A stretch of DNA of 8,984 bases from Bacteroidales bacterium (GCA_024401915.1 JAKSKA010000046.1:1-8984), one strand, 5' to 3'. Shown: positions 1 through 8,693, counted from the stretch's first letter. Notes: a model not told the origin generated them from the letters alone. A program made the numbers and translations.

Positions 1-1004
1 TCAACGGGGGTTATCGCAGCAAGCATTGCTTCAATTACACGAAGCGGACCATCGCCCATAATTCATTGATCATCTTCGATCCCGACGAGAAGTTCGCCTG
101 GTACAAGGCCCGTCCGCACAGGAACAAGCCGGCCCGCTATTGCTCGAACGATGGCGGCCAGCGTATGCCCGGCCCTACCGGCTGGGACACTGCCGGCAGC
201 GTGGAGGAGATGTACTCTGATGAGTTCACGGTCGGCCGTACCTTGTATCACGGGATAAGGGATGATTTCAGCTGGCTGAAGGGTGATATCACGAAGGCGT
301 ATTCCGACAAGGTGGATCTTGTCGAGAGGTCTTTCGTCTTCTGCGATATGCACGATGCGGCTACGCCCGCCTTCCTTGTTATATTCGACAGGGTGGGCGC
401 GAAGAATCCTGCACTGCGCAAGAGCTTCCTGCTCCACAGCATAGAGAAGCCCGAACTCCGCGACGGCGGCTTCGTGGTGAAAAGGTCGGCCGGGAAGGAG
501 GATGGAATGCTGTCCGTCTCCGTCCTGCTGCCCGAGAAGGCCGGGATGTTGCTTGTCGGCGGCCCCGGTCGTGAATATGAGGTGGACGGAACGAACTGGC
601 CCAATGTAATCCCTGATGACACTGAGGCTGAGACCGGAGCGTGGAGGGTCGAAGTCAGCCCTTCATCAGCGAACCGGACCGACGTGTTCCTGAACGTGAT
701 CCAGATTTCCAGCGAATCGCGCTATCGCGGGATACCCGTGCAGAGAATGGATTGCGGCTCGCACGTTGCCGCCGCTTTCGGCGACAGGATGGTGCTGTTC
801 TCCAGGGAGACTGGACTCTCCGCCGCCGTCCCGGGCTTCAGAGTGGACGGTACGAAAAAGATCCTGGTCTGCGATATGCAGCCCGGACGCTATGACATAC
901 GCCGCAACGGAAAGCGTGTCTGTACGGCGGAAGTGAAGGAAGGGGAGGATGCAATCGAATTTTCAGCCCGCAAGGGGAAATATGAAATAGAAAAATCGTT
1001 GTGA
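1..1004 (+). CDS. Heparinase II/III-like polysaccharide lyase, C-terminal part (5' end outside window)
   Basis: The frame is open from base 3, giving 333 in-window codons before TGA at 1002-1004; the true start lies upstream. The first residues contain YTKRTIAHNSLIIFDPDE (about positions 36-92), which resembles the conserved Tyr...Arg-Thr-Ile-Ala-His-Asn segment at the start of the C-terminal beta-sandwich of heparinase II/III-like lyases. A Asn-Asp-Gly-Gly-Gln-Arg stretch follows at about 147-164. From memory of Pedobacter heparinase II, the His of the AHN motif (codon 57-59) corresponds to a structural metal ligand, while the HxH/Asp motif, catalytic Tyr and (alpha/alpha) toroid would lie upstream. 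The rest is beta-rich and tapers to a Lys-rich end, as expected for this domain. These enzymes cleave uronate-containing polysaccharides by beta-elimination, usually in the periplasm or at the surface. Substrate cannot be assigned without the N-terminal half. The next gene starts 1 nt after the stop. Confidence 0.82.
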   Translation, partial: NGGYRSKHCFNYTKRTIAHNSLIIFDPDEKFAWYKARPHRNKPARYCSNDGGQRMPGPTGWDTAGSVEEMYSDEFTVGRTLYHGIRDDFSWLKGDITKAYSDKVDLVERSFVFCDMHDAATPAFLVIFDRVGAKNPALRKSFLLHSIEKPELRDGGFVVKRSAGKEDGMLSVSVLLPEKAGMLLVGGPGREYEVDGTNWPNVIPDDTEAETGAWRVEVSPSSANRTDVFLNVIQISSESRYRGIPVQRMDCGSHVAAAFGDRMVLFSRETGLSAAVPGFRVDGTKKILVCDMQPGRYDIRRNGKRVCTAEVKEGEDAIEFSARKGKYEIEKSL

Positions 1005-1005
1005 T

Positions 1006-3561
1006 ATGAATAAGACGACTTTTACATTGTTTGCCATTGGACTTCTGACGGTATTCTCCTGTGCGAAGGAGCGCGGAGATGAACCCGTCAGGGACGGATA
1101 TGTAAGGATCGAGCTGCTCGGCAGCTGCGAGAATGAGGCCGAAAAGACCGCAATAGGTCAGGGCGAGGGGGCGAAGCGTACGGTCGAGTGGGTGTCCGGG
1201 GACAAGATCCTTGTCTCTTATGGTAACGGTACCGTCGAGGGCGAGGCCGTCGAGGCCGGGAAAGTGACGACTTTCTCGATAGAGGTGCCGAAGGCATCCG
1301 ATGAGCTGCTCGGCATATATCCTTCTGTCGCTGCGGCCGTTTTTGATGGCGGGAGCATAGTGCTGACGATACCGCAGGAACAGTCCGGCGTTTTCGCAAA
1401 GTCGAATATCGCCGTTACCAGGACCTCCACCAGCGCGTCGAGCTGCCAGTTCTACAATGCAACATCCTATGTCAAGTTCGCCGTGACCGATCCGGACATA
1501 ACCAGGATAGAAGTCGAGAGCGTCGGCGGGGAGCCCCTTGTAGGCACCCTTCCCCTGACTTTCGATAACGCCGGTGCCGTTGTGGCCGGGACGGCGACGG
1601 ATACCCGTCCGGAGGCGGCATTGCTCGTTGACGGCGTAGGAGATTATTATATGTCCGTTCTTCCCGGAGTGAACCACACTCAGGGCCTTATGGTAAGGTT
1701 CTTCATCGACGGCGACGAAAAGTACAGCGTTGCACGCGGAAAATACACTACGGAGGATCCCGTATACGTGAAGAGGTCGCAGATCGCCAACTTCGGCCAG
1801 CTCGACAAGAGGGTCGGAAACATATACGTGACCGTCCAGGGAGCCGGACTCAAGGACGGAACCTCCTGGGAGAATGCGCTTTCAGCCGGGGATATGGCCG
1901 CTATGCTGACGGATAACGTTTCCGCCCAGGCGGTCAAGACCAAGTGCGCCAAACTCGACGGCAACACCCTGCGCCTCGGTGCCGGAATCTACGATCTCGG
2001 GCAGACTCCCGTCGTGGATTTCTCACTCAATGAGGCTCCCTGCTCCTTCCGCATCGTAGGCGGTTACGCTTCAAGCGGCTCCGATCTCCCCGATCCCGCC
2101 CTCTACAGCGCGGAAATCAGCGGCACAGGCCTCCACGAGGCTGTGATCCTGAAGAAGAACGTAGTAGCGACCTTCTCGGGTGTCGTGATTTCCGGCGGCT
2201 ATGCAAAGGCGGGCAACGATGCTGCCCTGCAGGTTCTCGGCGGTGCGCAGCTGAGGCTCCAGGACTGTCTGGTCACCGGCAACTCCATCGAGGACGGCAA
2301 GACCATTGTCTCCTCGGCCGTTTATGTGGATGCCGCGTCCTCTCTCGTCGCCCTCGGCAGCCGTTTTACCGAGAACAGCGGCGATGAGGCGTCTGCGCTC
2401 AGAATCGACGGCGCCGCAAGGGTGGAGGACTGCACGTTCTCGAAGAACAAGTCCACACACAGATATGGCGCCGTGTCGACTTCCGGCTCCGACGTGCGCT
2501 TCAGCCGCTGCAGCTTTACCGGGAACACGGTCAGCGCAGATGATGAGGAGCAGGCCTGCAAGGGCGGTGCGGTCGGCTTCACCGGCGGCGAGGCGGCGTT
2601 CGTCGATTGCACTTTCACTGGCAATTATGCATATCAGGGCGGTGCGGTCGCTCTGACGGCTGCAGGGAATCTCACCCTGAAGGGATGCCTCTTCAAGGAG
2701 AACCATACATACAACAAGTACAGCGACGATACGAAAGCCTGGGGCGGTGCCGTGGATGTCACGGGCGCCGGCTGCCTGATGGCGGACCACTGCATTTTCG
2801 ACGGGAACTACAGCACCCGCGGCGGCGCTGTCTCTTCCCAGGACGGTATGGCAAAATTGTGGTTCAATGCCTGCAGCTTCGGATCCAACCATATCACGGC
2901 TGGTCACGGTACTGATATCTACCTGAGTTTCAGCGAGATGTGCGCCATCAACAATTGCTGTTTCATAGAAGGCAGCTATTCCACCCTCGGCAGCGGCAAT
3001 GCCGATTGGATAGGCGTCGAGGCTGCGGGGACACTGGTGGTGGCCAACAGCTCGATGATCGGTTCGCCGCTGAAGGCTGCGGATGCCACGACGGGCAGCA
3101 ACGGCTTGATAAGGCTCGGCTACGTCGAGGCGACGGAGTATCTGATAAACAACATCATCGTCCTCCCCAACACCAATTCCAACAGGTCGATACTCAGCCG
3201 CTCGAATCTCCATTCCGTATATCTGTACGGCAACAAGAGATCGCTGGCGACGGATGCCGGAAGCAGCTTTACCACCGGCTACGGGGACTGTGACGGATAT
3301 CTGCAGGGCTCTTCTTATTTCGTCGGACAGGAGCTTGTCCGCGATCAGGAGAGTGGCAATATATATTATAAGTGGAACGGTGAACTGAAGATAGCTTCGG
3401 ATACCGGGAAGATGTCTGGAGCCGATGTGCGCTCCCTGATGTCGGAAGCGGCGCCCGAATTCTGCAGCTGGCTTACGGAAAAGTGTGACAATGCTATGTA
3501 CAAGGACCAGCTGGGCACCCTCAGGGGCGATGTGTACTGGCCCGGTTCATATCAGGAGTAG
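1006..3561 (+). CDS. Lipoprotein with fimbrillin-like N-domain and right-handed parallel beta-helix
   Basis: The 851-residue product has a short hydrophobic N-terminus ending in a lipobox (Val-Phe-Ser-Cys, lipidated Cys19), so it should be an envelope lipoprotein, possibly surface-exposed. Residues about 30-265 resemble the fimbrillin/Mfa-like family: a W-x-x-G-D-K-I strand (62-68), an Ile-Tyr-Pro segment (104-106), then Ile-Pro-Gln-Glu-Gln (122-126). Residues about 272-770 form a predicted parallel beta-helix with repeated C-x-F-x-x-N and GGAV elements between 421 and 655. The C-terminal tail contains Asp-Gln-Leu-Gly...Arg...Trp-Pro-Gly-Ser-Tyr-Gln (834-850), an ending I associate with Bacteroidales beta-helix proteins. 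I see no recognisable catalytic triad or lyase Lys/Arg signature. Likely roles are surface glycan binding or a divergent carbohydrate-active beta-helix; an adhesin is an alternative. ATG at 1006 is chosen because it precedes the signal peptide directly and follows the upstream TGA by 1 nt, suggesting translational coupling. No Shine-Dalgarno sequence is visible. Confidence 0.85.
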   Translation: MNKTTFTLFAIGLLTVFSCAKERGDEPVRDGYVRIELLGSCENEAEKTAIGQGEGAKRTVEWVSGDKILVSYGNGTVEGEAVEAGKVTTFSIEVPKASDELLGIYPSVAAAVFDGGSIVLTIPQEQSGVFAKSNIAVTRTSTSASSCQFYNATSYVKFAVTDPDITRIEVESVGGEPLVGTLPLTFDNAGAVVAGTATDTRPEAALLVDGVGDYYMSVLPGVNHTQGLMVRFFIDGDEKYSVARGKYTTEDPVYVKRSQIANFGQLDKRVGNIYVTVQGAGLKDGTSWENALSAGDMAAMLTDNVSAQAVKTKCAKLDGNTLRLGAGIYDLGQTPVVDFSLNEAPCSFRIVGGYASSGSDLPDPALYSAEISGTGLHEAVILKKNVVATFSGVVISGGYAKAGNDAALQVLGGAQLRLQDCLVTGNSIEDGKTIVSSAVYVDAASSLVALGSRFTENSGDEASALRIDGAARVEDCTFSKNKSTHRYGAVSTSGSDVRFSRCSFTGNTVSADDEEQACKGGAVGFTGGEAAFVDCTFTGNYAYQGGAVALTAAGNLTLKGCLFKENHTYNKYSDDTKAWGGAVDVTGAGCLMADHCIFDGNYSTRGGAVSSQDGMAKLWFNACSFGSNHITAGHGTDIYLSFSEMCAINNCCFIEGSYSTLGSGNADWIGVEAAGTLVVANSSMIGSPLKAADATTGSNGLIRLGYVEATEYLINNIIVLPNTNSNRSILSRSNLHSVYLYGNKRSLATDAGSSFTTGYGDCDGYLQGSSYFVGQELVRDQESGNIYYKWNGELKIASDTGKMSGADVRSLMSEAAPEFCSWLTEKCDNAMYKDQLGTLRGDVYWPGSYQE
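2266..2973 (+). repeat. Beta-helix rung repeats (C-x-F-x-x-N ... GGAV) within the lipoprotein gene
   Basis: Residues 421-655 of the lipoprotein hold about nine tandem rungs of 24 to 35 residues. Cys starts a C-x-[FV]-x-x-[NG]-like element at residues 421, 476, 502, 535, 561, 596, 623 and 652, with Ser452 in the equivalent place in the second rung. GGAV follows at 520-523, 545-548, 580-583 and 606-609, with a YGAV variant at 488-491. The pattern resembles the repeats of polymorphic outer membrane protein-like beta-helices. At the DNA level most copies have diverged, although two GGAV copies (ending about 2575 and 2649) share a 15-base identical run, so the array looks old rather than freshly amplified. 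Confidence 0.75.
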
Positions 3562-3587
3562 AAATAAAAAACAAATCATCAGATGAT
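3562..3587 (+). promoter_or_regulatory. A-rich leader and weak palindrome at the susC start
   Basis: The 21 nt between the lipoprotein stop and susC are strongly A-rich in otherwise GC-rich DNA and contain no Shine-Dalgarno sequence, which is the usual Bacteroidota translation-initiation context. ATCAT at 3575-3579 can pair with ATGAT at 3583-3587 across a 3-nt loop, enclosing the start codon. The 5-bp AT-rich stem is weak and may be chance. No TAnnTTTG -7 box or -33 TTTG element is seen here, so this is more likely a translation-initiation region inside an operon than a promoter. Confidence 0.35.
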
Positions 3588-6500
3588 GAAGAAAAAGATA
3601 ATGAGGATTTTCCTTCTGCAGGCCCTGGCCCTGTTTTCCGTCGCGGTCCACGCGCAGGAAAAGGTTACGGTCAGCGGACAGGTGATAGACGACAAGAACA
3701 AGGAAACGGTCATCGGAGCCTCTGTCCTTGTCAAGGGAACGACTACCGGATGCGTGACGGATCTGGACGGCAATTTTTCCATCTCGGCTCCGAAAGGTTC
3801 CGTGCTGGTGGTCAGCTCCATCGGTTATGAGGACTATACGCTGACGGCAGGGGAGGACAGGCAGAATATGAAGATACTTCTCAAGCCTTCGTCGGAGTTC
3901 CTGCAGGAGGTGGTTGTCGTGGGATACGGCTCGGTCAAGAAGGAAAACCTGACCGGAGCGGTGGATCAGGTAGGTGCGGAAGCCTTTGAGGGAAGACCTG
4001 TCTCCAACACTTCCCAGATGCTCCAGGGCGTTGTTCCAAACCTCAACATCGACCTCGTCGACGGTAAGCCCGGACGTACGGCTGATTACAATATCCGCGG
4101 TACGACGTCCATCGGCGCAGGCGGTTCCGCACTGATCCTCATCGACGGCGTCGAAGGCGATCCGTCGCAGCTGAACCCTAATGATATCGAGAGCGTTTCG
4201 GTCCTGAAGGATGCCGCTTCCGCTGCAATCTACGGTTCGCGCGCTCCTTATGGTGTCGTCCTCATCACTACAAAGAACCCCGGAGGGGATGGCGGCAAGT
4301 TCGAGTTCAATTACTCGACGAACCTGGCCCTGATGGACCCTACGGCCATTCCTGACGTCGTGACGGACGGATTCGTCTATGCGAGCCTGTTCGCCGAGGC
4401 GTATTACAACGACACCCAGAAGTGGCCGACATCGATGAACAAGGGTCAGGAGTTCTCCCGTACCTGGCTGGAGGATTTCCGCCAGAGACAACTCTCCGGC
4501 ATAAGGCGCACGACAGAGGTCGGCCCTGACGGCAAGTATGTCTATTACGGCAATACCGACTATTACGATTTCCTCTACAAGAAGGCCACTTTCGCCCAGA
4601 CCCACAATATTACGGCAAGCGGAAGTTCCGGTCCTATGAGCTTCTACATTTCAGGACGTCTCTACGACTATGACGGCCTTTTCAAGCTCAGCACGGACAA
4701 GTACCAGCAGATGAACCTGCGCGCGAAGATGACGGTGCAGTTCACGCCCTGGCTGAAACTGACCGAGAACATCTCATTCAATAACGAGAAATATCACATT
4801 CCCAGCACGTCCAACCAGCAGTCCGGTGGCAACTACTGGTCGGCCATCAATGCGGAGGGCCACGTCAGCTCGCCTATCTTCAACCCGGACGGTTCCCTGA
4901 CCAAATCGGGTGCGTATGCGGTTGGCGGCCTCGTCACCGGCAACAACTACCAGAACCGCAAGGTGAAGGGGTACAAGACCACGACGGGCCTGCGTGCCGA
5001 ATTCTTCGACAAGACCCTTCGTCTCAATGCCGACTTCACCTTCTCCGACAGGCAGAAGACGGAGTTGCAGAAACGTACCGTCATCCCCTATAGCGAGGGA
5101 CCGGATATGATCGCCTACCTCGGCACGCCCGGTACGGACGATTACCTTTCGGAATACAGCTCATCCACGGAATACATAGCCGCCAATGCCTATGCCGAGT
5201 ACGAGAAGACTTTCGCATCGAAGCATTATTTCAAGGCGATGGCCGGCTACAACTACGAACGCCAGTATTACAAGACCCTTTCTTCGAAGCGTTATGACCT
5301 CCTGACCCTGGATACGGATTGTATCAATCTTGCAACGGGCGATATGGCAATCAGTTCATCCGAATCGAGGTGGCGCGTGTCCGGAATGATGTTCAGGCTC
5401 AACTATTCCTACGATGAGAGATACCTCTTCGAGGTCAATGGACGCTATGACGGGTCCTCCAAGTTCCCCACGTCCAGCCAGTGGGGCTTCTTCGCTTCCG
5501 CATCCGCAGCCTGGCGCGTCTCCAGGGGACACTGGTGGAAGGTGACCCCCCTCGCCATCACCAGCGTGGAGCTGCGCGGCTCGTTCGGTGAGCTTGGCAA
5601 CGGCAGCGTGTCCCCGTACTCCTTCCTCGAGAAGTTCTCGTTCAGCAATATGGGAAAAGGTACCAGCGAATGGTGCCGCAACCTCGACGGAGTGAGCGGA
5701 ATGCGTTATACGAGCATTCCTTCGCAGATTCCTGACAACCTTACCTGGGAGACTTCCCGCACCGTGGACTTCGGTCTCGATGCAAGTTTCCTGAAGAGCA
5801 GGGTTGACCTTACCTTCGACTGGTACCGCCGCCGCACCTATGATATGTACACGACGGGTCCGACCCTGCCCGACACTTACGGCACCTCGGCTCCGAAGGG
5901 CAATTACGCCGATATGTACACGGACGGCTACGAGATTGCTCTCTCCTACAACGACTCTTTCGACGTGCAGGGCCATCCCTTCACCCTTGGCGTGAAGGCT
6001 ACGCTGGCCGACAGCCGCTCGTTCATCACCAAGTATTTCAATCCCACATACAATCTTACCGACTACTATGAGGGATATGAGATCGGAACCATCTGGGGCT
6101 ACGTCTGCGAGGGACTGTTCCAGAGCCAGGAGCAGATAGACAACTACTGGGGCCCCGGCATACCCTACAAGAACACCCGTATCCCGACGGCGAACGATGG
6201 AATCGCAAGGCCCGGCGACGTTATCTTCGCCGACCTCAACCACAACGGCAGGATCGACTCCGGCTCCGATACGATCAGCGACCCGGGTGACCGCAGGATC
6301 ATAGGCAACTCGCATCCCCGCTACCAGTATTCGCTTTCCCTGAATTTCGGCTGGCGCGGCGTGTATGCGTCCGCTTTCTTCCAGGGCGTCGGCAAGCGCC
6401 AGTGGGTGCCCAGCAAGGAAAGCCCGTTCTGGGGTCAGTATTGCCGTCCGTATGCCCAGGCTTACAAATGGCAGCTCAACAATTACTGGACACCGGACAA

Positions 6501-6846
6501 TATGGATGCGTTCCTCCCGAGATACACCGGCTATTACGCAATAGCCTGGCAGGACAAGCCGATCGACAGATATACGATGGACGTGTCATACATCCGTCTG
6601 AAGAATCTCCAGCTCGGATACAACTTCCCCAAGAAAGTTCTCCAGAAGGCCGGCATCAGGCAGCTCTCGGTCTATGTGGCGGCCGAGAACCTCTGGACCT
6701 GGTCTCCGATGAACAGGTACACGAAGGACTTCGATGTCGTGACCGTATGCTACGGTTCCGATACGGACCTCACCGGCGAACAGGGTGACGGTTACAACTA
6801 TCCTACAATGAGGACGTTCAGTCTTGGTTTGACAATTGGATTCTAA
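3583..6846 (+). CDS. SusC/RagA-family TonB-linked outer-membrane receptor
   Basis: This 1087-residue protein should be the outer-membrane barrel that imports oligosaccharides using TonB energy, with the following SusD as its lid. A signal peptide occupies residues 1-24, with likely cleavage after Val-His-Ala before Gln25. Residues 28-100 form a carboxypeptidase-regulatory-like domain (SGQVIDD, then GCVTDLDGNFS and SSIGYEDY). A TonB-box-like EVVVVGYG lies at 109-116. The plug follows, with NIRG at 170-173, LIDGVEG at 186-192 and SVLKDAASAAIYGSRA at 206-221. The barrel fills the rest and includes a D-x-N-x-N-x-x-x-D loop at 884-892, YIRLKNLQLGY at 1003-1013 and a terminal Phe, all normal for the family. 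Length is typical and no frameshift is seen. ATG at 3583 or 3586 are both possible starts, differing by one Met. The substrate cannot be read from sequence; the neighbouring lyase suggests a uronic-acid polysaccharide. Its stop overlaps the first susD start by 1 nt. Confidence 0.97.
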   Translation: MMKKKIMRIFLLQALALFSVAVHAQEKVTVSGQVIDDKNKETVIGASVLVKGTTTGCVTDLDGNFSISAPKGSVLVVSSIGYEDYTLTAGEDRQNMKILLKPSSEFLQEVVVVGYGSVKKENLTGAVDQVGAEAFEGRPVSNTSQMLQGVVPNLNIDLVDGKPGRTADYNIRGTTSIGAGGSALILIDGVEGDPSQLNPNDIESVSVLKDAASAAIYGSRAPYGVVLITTKNPGGDGGKFEFNYSTNLALMDPTAIPDVVTDGFVYASLFAEAYYNDTQKWPTSMNKGQEFSRTWLEDFRQRQLSGIRRTTEVGPDGKYVYYGNTDYYDFLYKKATFAQTHNITASGSSGPMSFYISGRLYDYDGLFKLSTDKYQQMNLRAKMTVQFTPWLKLTENISFNNEKYHIPSTSNQQSGGNYWSAINAEGHVSSPIFNPDGSLTKSGAYAVGGLVTGNNYQNRKVKGYKTTTGLRAEFFDKTLRLNADFTFSDRQKTELQKRTVIPYSEGPDMIAYLGTPGTDDYLSEYSSSTEYIAANAYAEYEKTFASKHYFKAMAGYNYERQYYKTLSSKRYDLLTLDTDCINLATGDMAISSSESRWRVSGMMFRLNYSYDERYLFEVNGRYDGSSKFPTSSQWGFFASASAAWRVSRGHWWKVTPLAITSVELRGSFGELGNGSVSPYSFLEKFSFSNMGKGTSEWCRNLDGVSGMRYTSIPSQIPDNLTWETSRTVDFGLDASFLKSRVDLTFDWYRRRTYDMYTTGPTLPDTYGTSAPKGNYADMYTDGYEIALSYNDSFDVQGHPFTLGVKATLADSRSFITKYFNPTYNLTDYYEGYEIGTIWGYVCEGLFQSQEQIDNYWGPGIPYKNTRIPTANDGIARPGDVIFADLNHNGRIDSGSDTISDPGDRRIIGNSHPRYQYSLSLNFGWRGVYASAFFQGVGKRQWVPSKESPFWGQYCRPYAQAYKWQLNNYWTPDNMDAFLPRYTGYYAIAWQDKPIDRYTMDVSYIRLKNLQLGYNFPKKVLQKAGIRQLSVYVAAENLWTWSPMNRYTKDFDVVTVCYGSDTDLTGEQGDGYNYPTMRTFSLGLTIGF

Positions 6847-8693
6847 TGGACAAGGCAATGAGAAACATCAGCAAACATATAATCCCCATCCTTCTCGGAA
6901 TGATGTCCGTCTCTTCCTGCAACCTGGAGGAGCCGCTTATATCCACTACCGACAGAAAGACCATCTTCAGCACTGAAGGGGGTATCAAATCATATTCTTA
7001 TTCCCTCTATTCCGGACTCCCTTCCCTCGATAACGTCTTCTATAAGGAGGACGCCTGCGTGGATTACTGTATGGCAACGTCGTACTCCACCTTCTATCTG
7101 GACGGAGCCTATGATCCGGAAAAGGTCACTTCCTGGGACTGGTCGGCCCTGAGGCGCATCAACTATTTCATAGACGCACTCAGGAGCGAGGACTGCACCG
7201 TGGCCGACGATGTGAAGGCCCATTATCTGGCATTGGGCAAATGGTTCAGGGCATATTTCTATTACGGCAAGCTCACGTCCTACGGCGACGTCCCCTGGTT
7301 CGAACATCTTATAAGCAGCACGGACGAAAAGGAGATGTACAGGGACCGTGACCCGAGGAGCGTTGTGGTCAAGCATATGATCGATGACCTGGACGAGTGC
7401 TACAAGAACCTGAAGACCACCGAATCCGTCGGAAACTCCCTCGTCTCAAAATATGCCGCACTGCTGCTCAAGGCCCGCATCTGCCTCTTCGAGGCGTCTT
7501 GGATGAGGTATCACGGCCTGACAAGCGACCTCTACACGGCAGAAGACCTTTACGCCCTCGCCGCGGATGCCGCAAACAAGCTCATCACTTCTGGAAAATT
7601 CACTCTCCACACGGCGGCAGGCAGCAAAGGCGCCTACAGGAGCCTGTGGTACAGCACCGCCATCCAGACCGATGAGGTGATCCTCGGCCTTTGCCCGGAT
7701 TCGTCCTACGGCGTCTACAATTCCGCGAACTACCACTTCAATTCGGGCTCCTACGGAAACGGAGACTGTATGTCAAGGGCATTCGCCAACACTTACCTGA
7801 ACACGGACGGAACGACCTTCACTTCGAAGGCCTCATATTCCACGATTCCCTTCAGCAAGGAATTCACTGGCAGGGACCTGCGTCTCGCCCAGACCGTCAA
7901 GAGCCCCAATTATTCGATGACTTCCGGAACGTCTTCGGACCTGATTCCGGACATCATCCATATGGTGGCGGCCACCGGATACCACATCATCAAGTTCTCG
8001 CTCGATGACGTGAAATACAACAACACTTCCAAGAACATCAACTCGATGCCCCTTATGAGATATGCCGAAGCGCTGCTCATCTATGCGGAAGCAAAGGCGG
8101 AACTCGGGGAGATGACCGACGCCATCTGGCAGAACACCATAGGCGCCCTGCGCAAGAGGGCCGGCATCACGGCCGGACTGACCTCGATGCCTGCAGGACC
8201 CGTGGACCCTTATATGAAGGAAATGTTCTATCCTGACGTTACGGACCCCGTGATTATGGAAATACGCAGGGAAAGGGCAATCGAGCTCTTCTTCGAGGGC
8301 TTCCGCAACACGGACGTGAAGCGTTGGGCGGAGGGCCATCTCTATGAGGACCTCCCGTGGACAGGTATCCACATTCCGGCGCTGGACACAGCTGTCGACA
8401 TCAACGGGAACGGCAAGGAGGACTATTATTTCTCGATGAAGCCCGCCGGGGAGATTCCCGCTTCCCACAAGAACTATTACGTGCAGATTCTTCCGGAAGA
8501 TTCGACCGAGCAGGGCCTGAGGGCGATTCCCAACCCTGAAGGAGGCTATGACCTCGAATTCAGGCTTGCCCTGAAGAGAATATGGTATCCTGACGGAAGG
8601 CAGTATCTGACACCTGTTCCGCCGCAGATCATCAGGGAATACAGGGACAAGGGCTATACCCTTTCCCAGAATCCCGTCTGGGACACATTGTAA
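6846..8693 (+). CDS. SusD/RagB-family glycan-binding lipoprotein
   Basis: This 615-residue lipoprotein should bind the target glycan at the cell surface and cap the SusC barrel. The signal ends at Ser-Val-Ser-Ser-Cys25, followed by Asn-Leu-Glu-Glu; acidic residues just after the lipid Cys are in keeping with surface export in Bacteroidota. The TPR-like N-terminal half contains SWDWSALRRINYFID (96-110), WFRAYFYYGKLTSYGDVPW (133-151) and a helical hairpin with KYAALLLKARICLFEASW (202-219). The RagB/SusD C-terminal region contains MRYAEALLIYAEAKAELGE (404-422) and RRERAIELFFEGFRNTDVKRW (474-494), both highly characteristic. A possible calcium loop, D-x-N-x-N-G-x-x-D, lies at 518-526. The first ATG (6846) overlaps the susC stop as TAATG; an internal ATG at 6858 would give a more standard signal with Lys and Arg near the start. 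No Shine-Dalgarno sequence separates them, so the start is uncertain by four codons. Confidence 0.96.
   Translation: MDKAMRNISKHIIPILLGMMSVSSCNLEEPLISTTDRKTIFSTEGGIKSYSYSLYSGLPSLDNVFYKEDACVDYCMATSYSTFYLDGAYDPEKVTSWDWSALRRINYFIDALRSEDCTVADDVKAHYLALGKWFRAYFYYGKLTSYGDVPWFEHLISSTDEKEMYRDRDPRSVVVKHMIDDLDECYKNLKTTESVGNSLVSKYAALLLKARICLFEASWMRYHGLTSDLYTAEDLYALAADAANKLITSGKFTLHTAAGSKGAYRSLWYSTAIQTDEVILGLCPDSSYGVYNSANYHFNSGSYGNGDCMSRAFANTYLNTDGTTFTSKASYSTIPFSKEFTGRDLRLAQTVKSPNYSMTSGTSSDLIPDIIHMVAATGYHIIKFSLDDVKYNNTSKNINSMPLMRYAEALLIYAEAKAELGEMTDAIWQNTIGALRKRAGITAGLTSMPAGPVDPYMKEMFYPDVTDPVIMEIRRERAIELFFEGFRNTDVKRWAEGHLYEDLPWTGIHIPALDTAVDINGNGKEDYYFSMKPAGEIPASHKNYYVQILPEDSTEQGLRAIPNPEGGYDLEFRLALKRIWYPDGRQYLTPVPPQIIREYRDKGYTLSQNPVWDTL

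Noticed and set aside
1015..1034. T-rich stretch resembling a Bacteroides TAnnTTTG promoter element
   Set aside because: The spacing does not match the -7 consensus and it lies inside the signal-peptide codons of the lipoprotein, where T-rich hydrophobic codons are expected.
838..1677. Minus-strand open frame of 279 codons spanning the junction of the first two genes
   Set aside because: It overlaps two supported genes on the other strand and shows no motif; it is explained by codon bias in GC-rich genes.
2071..3213. Long open frame (380 codons) on the minus strand, antisense to the beta-helix gene
   Set aside because: It lies wholly inside a well-supported gene, has no recognisable domain, and its Val/Ala/Arg/Gly-rich composition is what antisense reading of GC-rich coding DNA gives.
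3562..3582. Possible terminator or promoter between the beta-helix gene and susC
   Set aside because: There is no GC stem with a T tract and no -33/-7 pair; the A-rich run fits a translation leader.
3547..4605. Minus-strand open frame of 352 codons opposite the start of susC
   Set aside because: It opposes the conserved signal, regulatory and plug domains of SusC; it is a shadow frame with no domain of its own.
5356..6315. Minus-strand open frame of 319 codons opposite the SusC barrel
   Set aside because: It is fully antisense to conserved coding sequence, with low-information composition and no start-site support.
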